A stretch of DNA of 64,000 bases from Madurella fahalii (taxonomy: Eukaryota > Ascomycota > Sordariomycetes > Sordariales), in assembly GCA_029876055.1 (NCBI GenBank), contig CM056875.1, forward strand, positions 558,001 to 622,000, in the 5' to 3' direction. A model generated the notes under the pieces. It searched no databases and had not been told where the DNA came from. It worked only from the letters and a program-made list of their open reading frames with translations. Numbering within the stretch: the first letter of the stretch is position 1; each line of letters starts with the position of its first letter. Made by a program: the position numbers and the translations under genes. Shown here in pieces: positions 22,403 to 33,935 of this stretch.

Positions 22403-25131
22403 TTATCGCTGAGTGTTTTATCTCATCTTTAGCGTGCAGGTGGATACAAGCCATCCGCTGTGGGAATCCGTCTTGGGCAAATACTTGGAAGTCTCTCAGT
22501 CGCTTTTCATGTTGAGGGGTAGGCTTGGGTGTGCTCCATCTCCTAGTAATAAGAACGTATGCAAGAACCAACCTTCAGCGAGGATGGGCAGGCTTAATTA
22601 GGTAGGAACCAATGCGCGTTTTGCGACAGAGTCTAGGATTCGGTGTAGCACTTTGGTGACAACCATTTAGCTTTCTTCGATAAAACGCTCAATTCTAAGT
22701 AACTCGCAGGTACCAATTTTTGACCCCATTCTGCTTTCTGCAGTATCACAGTTGTCGTGGGTAGGCCCCTTATCCAGTTTGATTACGGCTATCATCCTGT
22801 ATGGACGGAGGCTCGAAACCAAGGGTTAGTGCTTTGTGCTCCATGTAAGTCTCTGGGCTCAGCCCAGGCACTAAGCCCCAATCTTGTGCGATGGGATTCG
22901 GGATTTGAGTCTGGTTAGTTTGGAAACCGGTGCGAACTTAGTGTCCGCTAGTGACATAACAATGAAGTTAGAATCATGTCCCTCCGCACCAATCACGCAA
23001 CCATGATTCATATGACGCCCGGGTCCCCGAGCTCAAAGCTGTCTTCTTTCTCTCGCAGTTCCTCATTATTTGGCCTTTCTTACACTTGCAGCCTTGTTCA
23101 CTGATATCGAGAAATCTTGTTCTCCATGTTCGTCGCATCGGGCCCAGCCTCTTTGGTCGGCACTCGACCAAAATGGAAAAGATACGGCCCCCTTTTTTCG
23201 GAGCACCGACAGCCGGAAGAGGAAGACGATAATCAACAAAGCGCCAAAGAAATACGACGGAAGAACAGGCGGAATCGTATCAGCCATATCATCAGGAATT
23301 GCTTTGCATTCAACGGTCTGCGTCCTGCTATGCCAGCGAACTTGGCTGCGCCACAGGAGCGACCTTTTCGGTAGATGATCTCTTCCTTCCACGTCAGCCC
23401 AGAATACCTCGCCGAAAACCTACTAAGGTCATCGCCTTGGTTTTTACTGCTCCGGTGTATGCTGGTCGACCTTCCCGAGCAGCTTGAGGATGGGATCGGC
23501 ACAGAGTTGGAGTCGTGGCGGAACAACCGTGTTGAAAACCCACGGGAAACGAAATTCCTCACCCCGATGGGCTCCTCCTGGCGACAGCTGAAGTGGGGTC
23601 GCCGCATCATCTTCTCGGAGCAGACCCCCGACGAGCCCAGATGGCTCATAGGGCGCTGGCTCATTGCCGCTTATGTCTGGAGCGATAATCGCGAATGGTT
23701 GCGGAATGTGAATGTTGGGCGCTTGGCATCTTTCACCAATGCATTTTGGTAAGGACCCTAACCAGGGCTCTTGACACTGCTAGCTGACATAATGCTTCAC
23801 TTAGCACTCGCGCTTTCGAAAGGGTTCCTTGCACAGCATGCATCCGCGACCATTTACGGTGAAAAATGTTTTACGAGCTTGACCAGACATCAAGCGATTC
23901 GGCGGACCCTATCATTACGCTATTTCACGCCAATTATTTCCTCGAGCAGGTCGAACCCCGGCCCGCTCTGGTTCCACCGGGGACGCCTCTTCCCGGAGGA
24001 CTCTCGAAATTATGCGGCCTTATGAATAAGGAGGCGAGGGCACTGCTGTACGGGGGTGGCGGGGCATCTGCTCAGCTTCGGGACAAGCGCGTGTAGTGAG
24101 CTTGTCGGACGCCGTGGGAAGTGCACTTGTTGAATTGAAGTCTAAAGAGTCTCCTGCAGTAGGGAAAGGGACACAGCTTAAATACACGTATAGTCGGGAA
24201 AGCGCTGTTGTCTCCGTTGAATTTGTCAGCGGAAACCTGATAGGAAACCTATCCAGCCTGAGGTTAACAAGATCGCGGACCAGCACAAAATCCAACCAAC
24301 AGCGGGTGACACGTCTGCATATGCTCAAAGTTTATTGATGAATACCATACTGTGTGCCAAGGGAAGTTGATCTTAATGGCTGGCACTGTGATGGTTACAT
24401 GTCAGAAAGAAGATCTATGGCAATGATGAGAGTCGGAACGAACAACCTCTTGGTCAGTCTAGTAAGCAGCAGCCGCCAGAAGGTGCTGGAACCAGGGTAT
24501 CTAAGCTATACACGCAATTACTGTTGCCAACGGCATTGCCACTATACCCGATTATATGTAGGAGGCTCTCTGACTGTAAGGATAAGAGAACACAATGAGT
24601 ACAATCACTATCCACAAGATCTATAGTGCACGTGTTTCTAAAACCACACAGTGCTCATGCAAGCTTGCTTTGCGTCTATTCCTCGGACGTTTAAGCCTAG
24701 ATTTTGGCCTTAAATCCGTCTGGACGGACCATTCAGGTTGTTATCTCACCCACCCACGCTTTGGCTGAAAAATGACCTGGATCAGGGGTTTTCACCTACC
24801 GTTTCTTTACTGGGAAGGACATGGGTAGCCACTTGGGACGTTCAGCCTTCGGATGGAGATATAGGATATTTGGAGCCACTCCTGCCGAGTACGTGGGCGG
24901 TTGCCCGTATATAATGATGAAAAATTTAATTATTATTTCGAGTTGAGCGCTGATGTGCAACATGGTGTGAACCGGAGGCCGTAGGTCGGCAGCAAATGTT
25001 ACCGGTAGACAAATGCTGGTGGCTGTTATTTGCTATGGCAACTGCAGTCTCGATTCTTCTGACAACGGCTTGGCTGTTACCCGCAGGCATAGAACTGCCT
25101 GGCACTTGCCCCACCCTATTATCCTTCGGGG
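22403..25131. other. Mostly gene-free; unrecognised coding-like frames at 23375-24096
   Basis: On the plus strand 23375-23752 (125 codons) and 23866-24096 (76 codons) have protein-like composition and might be joined by an intron with a GTAAGG donor at about 23750. The frame upstream of 23375 is also open back to 23117 except for one TAG. No family is recognised and the acceptor side contains a stop, so this may be a decayed gene. The rest shows nothing. Confidence 0.3.
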
Positions 25132-28100
25132 TTGTTGGCGTCTGGCCCTGCAGGTGAGCACCAACTCGGAATTCAAAAACCCGCCTGCATGCTCACCAAG
25201 CTCCATTATATCTCCCGCCCCTACATCGCCCGTTCATCTTCCAATGATACGAATGACACTGCAACCAGAGTGAAGGCCTTTTTATTTTCTTTCCATCTTT
25301 CCGTCGAAGCATTGAACGCGCCTCAGCGAGGCCGAGTTGATGCTCACATGTATCCGTTACCCCGAATTCTTTCCACGGCCGCCTCCACCGTATTTCTTCT
25401 GTGGCTGCCGTTCCGTCTCTCCAGGCTTCGGACGGAAACAATCAAGCTCATTCCACAGCATGGTGGTCATAGAAAACTAGTGCGTCGTTGGAGCGCAGAT
25501 CCTGGTGTTGTTGTAGTTGGTGAAGCGGTTAACCCCAAGGTAGATGATCGCGATTGTGCTAGCATTGGTCCAGTCAATCGTTCTGTTTTGGGATGCATAT
25601 CGACCTCTCAGCTAGACAATGGCCGCACTCTTTCAGGTGTTCTTTCAGTCCTAGCATGCATAGGACTCTGCCCGCTGCTCTTCTTTGAGCACACGAGGTC
25701 GATCAGACCATCGGATCTGGCTATTGTCTATTTGCTCGTGACTCTTGTGTGCGATTCTATCGAATTCGGAACCTTCGTCAACGAAGATGATGTCTCGTAT
25801 GGTGCTGGGTTGGCTATGGCGAATCTTTTGGTCAAGTTAGTGCTCGAAGTGGCTGAAAGTCGAGGAAAAGCAGCGATCCAGCGAGGTCAATGGTCACCAG
25901 AAGAATCGGCTGGCCTTCTGGCTAGGGTCTTCTTTTGGTGGATCAATCCCATTCTGGCCAAAGGGAACCGGAACATTCTGACGGGGGAGTGTCTTCCCCC
26001 GTTGGACCAAAAGCTGTCGTCCAAATTACGGCGTCAGCGAGCGTTGCAAGCTTGGGCTCAGCGAGGTATTGATTCCATGGTTCCATTCAGGCGCATATAT
26101 ATCCAACGCTGTAGGTGATGATCAAGGAGAATTATCTAACCTTGTTTACAGCGAAGCCGGAGAAAGAGATAACACTGTCGAGGATTCTGGTTCGCAGCAT
26201 GCTGCCGCATTTTCTCGCTCCTATCATCCCTCGCCTCTTCCTCATTGCCTTTCGTTACGCTCAACCGGTTCTGATCAGCACCGCAATCCACGCCATTAGC
26301 AAAGCATCATCACAACCTTCGGAAGCCGATTACTTGGTATTCTAATGGCTATCGTTGTCTATGTCGGCCTAGCGGTACGATCACCCTAATCATATTGTCT
26401 CGGGTTTTGTGCCCTTTTGATCTCCTAATCCGCAGCACAGGTGTCCAAGGCAATGTATCAACACTGTCTAAATCGGCTCAAGATCATGATACGCGGTGCT
26501 GTTGCTGGTCTCATCAATAACAGATCGCTGAGCCGGCAATCAAACGACTACGACGACGGGAGGGCCGTAACATTAGTGACTACCGATGCGGAAAACGTAG
26601 GATGAGCCGCATCCATGTTTCACGAGACATGGGCTCAGGCCGTCGAAGTTGTGCTGGGCATGTCGATGCTCGCCCGAGAGGTCGGCTGGGTTTTCCCTGT
26701 CCCGCTCATCATCTTTTGTGGGTTCTTGGCCATCTGTTCAACGAAAAGCGGCTAACAATTCTCAAAAGTCTGCTCGAGAATGAGTCGATACTTAGCCAAA
26801 AACCTCCAGGGCAAGCAAAAGGACTGGACGGTGGCTACCCAAAAGAGAATCGCCATGACCATATCGATGCTTGCCTCGATGAAGAGTTTAAAGATGCTCG
26901 GCATCACTCCTTACACGGAATCACTGATTCACAATCTGCGGGTTCAAGAGCTGTCTAAGGCCATGAAGGTGCGGTGGATGATGGTTGCCTACAATGCAAG
27001 TGGTACGTTCCCAGCATCTTCTTCTTTTGGTAGGTTACCTGACTCTCGCAGCAAATGCTCTCGGGATATTTTCTCCCATCGTCACATTCGTGCTTTTTGT
27101 TATTGTGGCAAGTTGGAATGACTCAGCACTTGATACTGCGACTGCATTCACGACGACCGCACTCCTTGGTTTGATAACCCACCCCGCAAACATGATCATG
27201 ACGATTATACCCCAAGCGGTTGGCTCTTCGCCGCTTTCCAACGGATCCAAGACTATCTCTTACAGCCGCCTCGGCATGACCAAAGACTAGTGTTGACGCA
27301 AGCCAATGCAAGTCCCACTGATGTTCCTCCCGCTATTCAGATCGCAGACGTTCAGCCTAGTCCGTCAATGCCCCCAATCCTCGAAAATATCAATCTTGTA
27401 GTCAACAGAGGGTCGATAGTCACTTGCGCCGGGCCAGTAGGGAGCGGCAAGACGATGCTAGCCAAGGCTCTTCTGGGTGAGCTCCCCACGACCTCCGGAA
27501 CGATATCGGTAGCTTCGAGGCGTATAGTCTGGTGCGAACGGTCACCTTGGTTGCCAAGTGGGACTCTTGAGGAAGTCGTTTGTGGTTTTGGCCGAGAAGA
27601 TCAGGGCTGGTATAACGAGGTAATTCGGCTTTGCTGCCTTGGCGAGGATCTTTCGGCCCTCCCCAATGGGAATCAAACCATGATTGGGAGCCGGGGCTTG
27701 AATCTCTCCGGAGGACAACGACAACGAGTGGTGCGTTTGCGTCTTTTTCCCGCTTTACTTGTTTGCATTTTCTTCACACTTGCCCAAAGTAAAAGGTACT
27801 TGCGCTCCTTACTCATAAGTATGCAGGCTCTTGCCCGTGCCGTATATGCCCGCTGCGAGCTGGTGCTCTTGGATGATTGTCTCAGTGCTCTCGATGGCAA
27901 GACGGAAAGCCGAATTGTTGAGAACCTCCTTGGCCCAGAAGGCCTCTTCAGGAAGACCGGAACAACCGCCTTCCTCGTCAGCAAACTCTGGTAAATTCCT
28001 AACTCCATCCCTTGCCCCCAAGAGTCAGCAAGCCAGCCTCTGACAGCAAAACGCATAGCGTTACATTTCCGTCTGGCTGACAGGCTGGTAATCGTCTGGG

Positions 28101-30858
28101 ATGGTAGACTAACGTACCAAGGAACGTGGGCCAACTTCAGAGAAGATCCAAACCACGTTCTCAAATTAGACATCAACAGCGAGACGCAAAATAGCGTTGC
28201 CGAGGAGAAACCCAAACTGGACGAGACTGTTCAGAATCAAAGTCTTAAAGTAGCCGAGGCAACTGATGATCTGAGCAGGGCAACGGGTGATATTGCACTC
28301 TATGGTAATGTTCAGACCTCGACTTGGCAATGTAAGCCCTCTTGTGGCCAAGCTGACTGACTTGGCGTTTCTTGTTTTCAGGATATTATCTCCGGGCCAT
28401 AGGTGCTCGCAACTTTTTTATTCTTCTCGCTTGCACCTTTTTCTATTCCTTCTTCGTGACCTTCCCGCAGTATTGGTTGAAAAAATGGACGGAAGCGCCC
28501 GTCTCAAACGTAGTTCTATGTAGGAGGCTATCTCATTTCGTCCTTGATAGCGTGGGCTTCGACCAACGGTTCAATGTGGTGAGTACTTTACGGCGCATGT
28601 TGCCTCTCATGACAGCGAATACTAACGATGTCTTGGGAAACAAAAGGTCTACGCATATTCTTATTGCACCATCGTCAGGAATTGAGTTACACCGACGCCT
28701 CCTGTCGACGATCATCGGGTAACTGGGTACCTGCCCCCCATGTGGTAAGCCGTTGTATTGACAAGAGATAGGGCTCCATTGCTATACTTTTCGACTACAG
28801 ACACGGGAGTTATCCTGAATCGATCAGCCACGACGTCTCTTCGGGTATTCTGGTACTAAGTCGAATGGTTCTTTCAGGTTCAGTCAAGATATGCAGTTGG
28901 TTGACAAGCAACTACCGCCATCGGTCCTGGCCATTTCGAACCGTGAGCTTAACTTGAAAGCTGCCACATATACACATATACACACCGGAGACTAATGATC
29001 CTTTTGTGCAGAAATTTTCAAGCTTCTACTCCAAACTATCTTGCTCTTTAGCGCACAAAAGCAGATGACGCTGACCTTACCTCTTTGTGTGGCAACCATC
29101 TACGTCGTCCAAAGAATTTATCTGCGGACATCACGACAGCTGCGGTTGTTGGACCTCGAGTCCCAGTCAGCCGTGTATTCAAGTTTTCTCGAGTCGGTAT
29201 GCGCCGCACAACAAAGCTCCCTTCCCCCTCGGGCAACTGCACTAACACGAAAACACACATATAGGTCGAAGGCCTCGCGACTATTCGAGCGTTTGGCTGG
29301 GAGAAGCAAACAGAGCAGGCCAATATCTGCTCTCTCGACAAGTCACAACAGCCGGCTTACGTCCTCTTCTGTCTTCAGCAGTCGCTCGGTATCGTTCTCG
29401 ACCTAATGATCGCTGCCGTAGCAACAGGTGTCATCAATCTTGCTCTTTTTCTCAGGGGCACGACAACGGCCGGGCAGATTGGCATGGCGTTAAATATCGT
29501 GCTGGTTGCGAACGCGACCCTCCTTAGCCTCATGACATCATGGACAAATATGGAGATATCTCTGGGCGCTTTGTAGGTTTTGCACATCTCTTGTCGGATT
29601 CTTTTCTTCTGTATCGGTGGTTTAACGAATTAATCCCTAGATCTCGTTTGAAGAGCCTAGAGGCCAACACTCCCAAAGAGGACAAACCCTACGAAGATTA
29701 TGTCCCTGCCGATCCCTGGCCATCATCCGGAGCTCTCGAATTCGAAGATGTCACAGTGGCATACAAGTAAGATCTAAATAATGAATAGTATGCTTGTTAC
29801 TCGACAAAAATCTAATTCCTCGATCAGTCCTGAAGCAAGAGCTCTGCAAGACGTTACACTCAAGATCTCGGCAGGCCAGCAATTAGCCGTTTGTGGTCGA
29901 ACAGGCAGGTAGGTTATCACATAATCCCGGGGGAAGAGGGGTTGTCTCAACCCTATTGGTAGTACTTGCTGACATGAAACTTTTCTTTCCCCCATCTTGA
30001 CAGCGGGAAAAGCACCATGCTACTCACCCTGCTACGTCTTGTGGATATAAATCTGGAGCCATCAAAGTGGATGGAGTCGATCTGAGTCTCGTCCCTCGTT
30101 CCTTGATTCGACAAAGATGCTTCATCACGGTCGGGCAGGATGCCTTGGTGCTCTCTCAGGCCAGTCTTCGCTTTAACCTAGATGTAAGGGATTCCCCCAA
30201 ACCCCAAATCCACCCCCCTCCCCCTTTTTTTTCTTCTTCTTCTAGCTATGGCAGCATCAGCCACACAAAATTCTTTTGCTAATCTCATTTTGATCAACTC
30301 AACAGCCTTATTCATCCCTCTCAGACGAAACAATCAGAGTAGCCCTTCAGAGAACCAATCTATGGAAACATTTCAACGCCGGTAGTAGCTTGGTAGTACG
30401 AGACCCCCAGAAACCCACCACGGCGAGCGATATTCTCGATATCCCGATCGCTTCGCTGCCGCAAATGTCGACCGGCCAATCCCAACTTTTTGCTGTAGCC
30501 CGGGCCATCCTCCAGCTTCAATCCCTCCGTAACAACCACGAAAGCCAACCTGATGAACCCTACTACGACAACACTACCAGACGACAGACCATGCCGATTC
30601 TTTTGCTCGATGAGGCCACGTCGTCACTGGATCCCGAGTCCCGAATCCGCCATTCGTGCCATCATCCGCCAGGAGTTTACTAACAGGGGCCACACCGTCA
30701 TTGCCATCACGCACAGGCTGAGCGGTCTGACGATGGAGAAGAGCATGCAATCGGATCCCAAGCGGGATGTTGTTGTTTTATTGTCAAAGGGAAAAGTTGA
30801 AAAGTTCGGTCGGGTTGAGGATGTCTTGGGCATGCTGACAGCCTCCCTGCAAACGTAA
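25132..30858 (+). pseudogene. ABCC-type multidrug ABC transporter, broken by indels and a stop
   Basis: The full architecture of a fungal ABCC exporter is present in order: N-terminal helices, first transporter domain, NBD1 with Walker A G-P-V-G-S-G-K-T, signature L-S-G-G-Q-R-Q-R-V and Walker B L-V-L-L-D-D, a second transporter domain with F-S-Q-D-M-Q-L-V-D, and NBD2 with G-R-T-G-S-G-K-S-T, a diverged signature S-T-G-Q-S-Q and L-L-L-D-E-A-T-S-S-L-D. Many ordinary introns can be placed (for example 26066-26151 and 26375-26440). The frame is nevertheless lost at about 26334 (1 nt missing), 27227 (1 nt missing from a T run), 28512, 30051 (1 nt missing from an A run) and 30641 (extra C), with TGA at 26603-26605, and the 28835-28880 segment has alien sequence. 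The exact start is unclear. Family members export conjugates, drugs or metabolites across the plasma or vacuolar membrane. Confidence 0.88.
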
Positions 30859-31064
30859 ATACATGGTGGGGAGGGGGCACGGCTTGTTTGTAGGAATAAC
30901 AAGTAACTCGGCTTCGAACGTGCGTTCAACGGCACTCGGTAACACCTTTTGAACCAGCGTGTATCTGCCAACAGGGCTATTAACAGCCCCTGAATGATTC
31001 CCTCCAGTTTTAGCTAACTCCAGCCGGTACCCATAAGGTACCTTATTCAACATGTTCCATGCCC

Positions 31065-32019
31065 TCACCCCTCCAGCCGCGACGCCTCCTCCCAGGCCCG
31101 ACGCACGGCGCACCAGTAGCGATCGGCATGCTTCCGCGCGTGCACGACATGGCCCATCCCCGCGAAGACTTCGCGCCGCACGCGGAAGCCGCGTGACGCG
31201 GCCTCGTCGGCGTGGCGCTCTATCCCCGCGGCCGGCGTGATGCGGTTGGCAGGGCCGTACAGGTAGACGCGGCCCGCCTCGCGCGCGCGCGCCGGGTCGT
31301 TGTGCGCCCGCGGCCCCAGGTCGCCGATGTGGTCGGGCAGCCGCAGCAAAGCGACCACCACCCACACCAGCGCAACGTAGACGTAGGCGAGGGGCGTGAC
31401 GGCCAAACGAGCCGGTGCCGAAGGGGCGCTGTCGAGGATCCCTTGCAAAAGGGTCTGGTAGGTGAAGGGCGCGGGCGCCGAGTCGAAGACGGTGGCGTGC
31501 AAGGGGAGGAGTGTGGCGGTTTTGCGCACACCATCGGAGGAGGAGGAGAAGCCGGTGGTCGCTGCGTAGGCTGTGTAGAGGTGGTACAGCATAGTCGAGC
31601 CTGCATTGGAGAAGACGTGAACCAGTAGGCGCGGGCGCGAGGGCGGATCGGCCGCGTCGTCGCCGTGAGCTGATGTCTGGACCTCATAGTCCTGCTCGAG
31701 GATGGCGCGGGCGGCGATAGCGGCAACGCGCGCCTCTCGCAAGCCTAGCCACGGGGAGGGTCATGGCGGCGAACGTGCAGGCGACGAGGAGAATAGCCGA
31801 GGTCGGAAAGAGGACCTGGTACTGGCTGACGTACTTGACGAGGGGGCCATCGGGCGCGTTCATCTAGCCAAAGATGATGATCAGCGCGGGGGCGTCGGTC
31901 CTGGGCCCGCCTGTCGTCTTGTCGGGCGGCGGGCGCAAGAGGTAGACGCGGGGGGACAACCTCTGCATGGAACTCATTAATCCGCCGGCGCCCCGCGGCT
32001 GGGGCGTCATTGTGGCCAT
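31065..32019 (-). pseudogene. DUF829/TMEM53-like alpha/beta hydrolase, nonsense and frameshift
   Basis: Reading leftwards from an ATG at 32019-32017 the frame encodes S-P-R-V-Y-L-L-R-P-P and then A-L-I-I-I-F-G followed by TAG (31866-31864) where the family has the invariant Trp of F-G-W-M; M-N-A-P-D-G-P-L-V-K-Y follows in the same frame. Near 31744 the frame shifts by one base, after which the rest of the protein (H-V-F-S-N-A-G-S, the D-S-A-P block and G-M-G-H-V-V-H-A-R-K) is open to the stop at 31065. One TGG-to-TAG change and one inserted base explain the break. The family is a group of poorly understood hydrolase-fold proteins. It is convergent with the dead transporter. Confidence 0.75.
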
Positions 32020-32020
32020 G

Positions 32021-32080
32021 ACTGATGGATGGATGGGTGATGGATAGGTGATGGGTAGGTGGGTGGTGGATGAATGTTAG
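32021..32080. repeat. GATGG/GGTGG-type minisatellite
   Basis: Imperfect tandem units of the kind GGATGGATGGGTGATGGATA fill about 60 bp directly upstream of the DUF829-like pseudogene. Confidence 0.75.
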
Positions 32081-32619
32081 ATACCTTGCCGTTGGTGAGA
32101 ATTAGATGTGTGTTGGCTTGCGAAGGGCGGTGAATTCATGCTCAATGCAGATAAAAATGCTGGGCGAAGGCGCAGCTCCCGTCTTTCCTCGGAAGCCGAT
32201 GCTCAATTCGTCACATCTCACATGTAGTTGGTTCGACCATATCCGTTGGCACGGAGCTAGTAGAGCTGCGGGCTTGATTTGACCGTTGGTTGCTGCTGTT
32301 CCTGGCACTCGCAAGGCGCCATGTAGAGAAACTTCCCATTTCATGCTGTGTTAACGTTGATATTTGCCGAGCGATGGATGTGGTGGGTTTTTGGCAGTAA
32401 TAAATCCAGTATCCCAAGGGCTGTATTCCTCCTATCCTTCTCGGTAGGCTGTCCTCGGCATTCGTTGGAACAAGCTCACTATACTCAGATGCGCTTACCT
32501 TATCGATGAGCTGTTGGTGCCTGCTGCCCCGACAGCTAGTCCAAGGTGCCGCCCTCTACCGCACACTATGCATTCTAACTAATGACGAGAGAGGGTTGCT
32601 ATTCGAGTGGTAGGGTATT

Positions 32620-33290
32620 GCGCTCCGTGGACCCAAAACATAGGAGACCCAGGAGTTTTCCTGCGAACTGCGTGGCCAAACCGTCAAGGTGGTAACCCCG
32701 GCATGTGATATCAGCGACGCCAGTCCTGTTATCGCTCTCTTTGCATCCGTCTTCTCCGGGCGTGCTCGTCACCGGGATCTGCATTCAAGCGTCCATGGTC
32801 TTGCGCAACGCCGCCTCCAAGGCCATGTCCTTTGACCGCTGGCAGGAATCGGTCACAAGCAAGGTGGTAGGGTCGTAAAACTTACATGAGGCGATGCCAC
32901 GAGGAATTCACTTCTTGATCGTGCTCTCATCGGTGGCCTTAACGTGCGGAGCACGTGGGCAGGTCAACTGCTCCGCCGGCAACACCTCCAGAACGCAGTC
33001 GCCCACTACCGCGTCGCTGCCGGCGAGCGAGCCACGGCCCTGGCCCTCGGGCCATTTTTCGACGTGGGGGTTATGACCAAACTCAGTACCTTATGAAGCC
33101 ATTTAAACGGAGCCAGCGGAGTGACCGAGCCCGAGCTGCTCGCCCTCCTCGACTCCTACTGCGACCCCGCCAGACCAGCGGATCCTGACGACTGCCAACC
33201 GGTCGACCGTGATGCGTTTCACACCGGGCATCGAGGACAGCGAGCTCGTCTACGTCATGCGGAAACCCATGTTCCGTGGCATCAAGTTAG
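32620..33290 (+). pseudogene. Remnant of a polyketide synthase ketoreductase domain
   Basis: Three reading frames together give the KR-domain order of reducing polyketide synthases: C-E-L-R-G-Q-T-V-K-V-V-T-P then A-C-D-I-S-D-A-S; a shift to C-I-Q-A-S-M-V-L-R-N-A, M-S-F-D-R-W-Q-E-S-V, stop TAA at 32876-32878, N-L-H-E-A-M-P, I-V-L-S-S-V and C-G-A-R-G-Q-V-N; then a further shift to H-Y-R-V-A-A-G-E-R-A-T-A-L-A-L-G-P-F-F; finally V-T-E-P-E-L-L-A-L-L-D and F-T-P-G-I-E-D-S-E-L-V-Y-V-M-R-K-P-M-F, which lies just after KR in many PKSs. The first block also has TAG at 32641. Nothing upstream matches KS, AT or DH, and no ACP is seen, so most of the roughly 7-kb gene has been lost. Family assignment rests on remembered motif order. 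Confidence 0.75.
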
Positions 33291-33935
33291 CGGTGGTGTA
33301 TATGTTAACTTGGGTTGAGAATCTCGACGCTGAGCAGCATCGTAGTGGATTGCCTACTTTCCGGTTCTCTGGACCAACGTATGTATCTCAATCTAGATAG
33401 AGGCTCCAAGCGATGGGATCTGAGAATAGGGCTTTTTATTTGATATGGGTCATGCCAATATGAGCCAAACGGAAACACTCTACTCCGTAGTCCGACTTGA
33501 TAAAAGATCAAAACGTCCAGTAGAGTTCCGGGCCGAGGCATGCGGCACAGCCAAAACACCCCTCACCCTCAAGGTCAATAGATGCCAGATACAGACCGTT
33601 GTGAAGAGGCATTAATCACCTTACGGTCTTACACTAGGATCTCGGTGAAGCTCCACAAGGCCTGTTGGCATCTGTTTGGAGCGCATTTTAACGCAATTTG
33701 CGGCTGATGCGACGAACGAGAATGTTGGTGGGGAAGGTGAGTTAATTAGGTAAGGTATTGTTAACCCGAGTGCTGCCGATCAATTTCGTCATCAAAGTCA
33801 GTGGTAAATATATGAATCGTCCGCCCAAATACTCCAGGACGTAGTTGCCATCGGCAATTATCCGCATCGTCCTGCCGGGCCGGACACCATCTGAGATCAG
33901 AGTTCCCAGAGCTATTTTTTGGACCTTTGTTCACA
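33291..33935. other. Gene-free stretch, promoter of the NmrA-like gene
   Basis: No coding region is visible after the PKS remnant fades. The last 200 bp should hold the promoter of the NmrA-like gene. Confidence 0.45.
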
